Shown: piece after piece, positions 63,633-64,000 of the stretch | Layout: each line of letters opens with the position of its first letter | How positions within the stretch are numbered: position 1 is the first letter of the stretch | From: Rhizobium sp. NFR03 | Lineage (GTDB): Bacteria > Pseudomonadota > Alphaproteobacteria > Rhizobiales > Rhizobiaceae | NCBI RefSeq assembly: GCF_900111275.1 | Contig: NZ_FOGR01000004.1 | Location: 496,001-560,000, forward strand | Reading direction: 5' to 3' | Length of the DNA: 64,000 nucleotides | Made by a program: the position numbers and the translations under genes | The notes under the pieces: generated by a model | The model's input: only the letters and a program-made list of their open reading frames with translations | The model's database searches: none | What the model was told of the DNA's origin: nothing

Positions 63633-64000
63633 CCGCGTCCCCCTTGGCATAGTCGAAGGTGATGTCGCTGAAATGGGCCCAGCAGAAGCGTGCGCGCTCG
63701 CCTTCCGGTAAGCGTGTCAGAAGATAGAGGTCTGCCGGCTCGGCCAGAGGTTCGGCCAGAAACAGGGTCACCATCGACGGCGTGCGGGCAGGCAGTACCA
63801 CCCAGTCGCTCTGATGCTCCAGATTGAGGCTCGGCAAGGTGATCTCGCCGCGCGTGGCCGGCGATCCCAGGCCGAGCCCATAGACCACGCGGCCCGCTTC
63901 CGGATGCATTGTCTCGACGCGGGCAGAGATGCGCACGACACCGGCTGGACAGGCGAGCGGCAGACATGCCTTGGTGGGTGACAATCCAACGGGATGGACC
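63622..64000 (-). CDS. Partial gene at right edge, glycan-related by context
   Basis: The frame is open through base 64000, so the 5' part lies outside the window; the visible C-terminal ~125 residues are beta-rich (VVRISARVETMHPEAG, RGEITLPSLNLEH). Its stop overlaps the start of the large glycosyltransferase gene, so the two form one operon. No family is recognised. Confidence 0.6.
   Translation of the reverse strand, partial: VHPVGLSPTKACLPLACPAGVVRISARVETMHPEAGRVVYGLGLGSPATRGEITLPSLNLEHQSDWVVLPARTPSMVTLFLAEPLAEPADLYLLTRLPEGERARFCWAHFSDITFDYAKGDADAA

Noticed and set aside
1-64000. CRISPR arrays, tRNA and rRNA genes
   Set aside because: No regularly spaced repeats, cloverleaf sequences or rRNA-like stretches were seen on reading the window.

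Overview
The window reads as part of a Rhizobiales (probably Rhizobiaceae) plasmid, megaplasmid or chromid. It opens inside a repABC replication/partition operon (repA truncated by the window edge, then repB, an antisense ctRNA region and repC), an arrangement known almost only from alphaproteobacteria. Most genes are GC-rich. A clearly AT-richer island lies at about 56.1-58.8 kb, and several decayed genes point to accessory DNA that turns over.

3.9-14.3 kb: a sulfur-scavenging block on the plus strand. It has an MsuE/SsuE-like FMN reductase and SfnG dimethylsulfone monooxygenase, a complete five-gene branched-chain-amino-acid-type ABC transporter, and SfnB. A decayed stretch follows (a TOBE-like ABC ATPase tail and a frameshifted GMC oxidoreductase), then a glycerate-2-kinase gene. 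14.7-22.9 kb, minus strand: an operon for purine-like compounds. It encodes a stand-alone Rieske protein, a Rieske-less oxygenase catalytic subunit, a GST-like protein, a purine-deaminase-type amidohydrolase and a BMP/Nup-type nucleoside ABC transporter. The set resembles the NdmC/NdmE arrangement of methylxanthine N7-demethylation, with the Rieske domain as a separate protein.

23-36 kb: stress and signalling genes. These are an acylphosphatase-like protein, a GFA protein, a cyclic-nucleotide-domain/thioredoxin-reductase-like flavoprotein with a UBP zinc finger, a FixJ-type two-component system with an extra receiver, Dps, an exported alpha/beta hydrolase, an exported FAD oxidoreductase, two tandem paralogues of unknown function and several small proteins. 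35.7-44.6 kb, minus strand: a second organosulfur-type cluster, with an oligopeptide-type ABC transporter, an SsuD-like flavin monooxygenase, an acyl-CoA-dehydrogenase-fold monooxygenase and a ketopantoate-reductase-like enzyme.

45.5-64 kb: a surface-glycan region. It holds an APS kinase fused to a degenerate CysN/EF-Tu-like module and, 12 bases on, a sulfotransferase. It also has a methyltransferase with a long coiled coil, two giant GT2+GT4 glycosyltransferases, a three-gene sugar-modifying module, an orphan AT-rich gene, a mosaic 974-residue protein ending in a DUF1796-like domain, and a partial gene at the right edge. A 158-bp MITE-like element with 31-bp inverted repeats and a TTA duplication lies between two of these genes. 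Taken together, the replicon looks specialised in acquiring sulfur and purine nitrogen and in building a probably sulfated surface polysaccharide.
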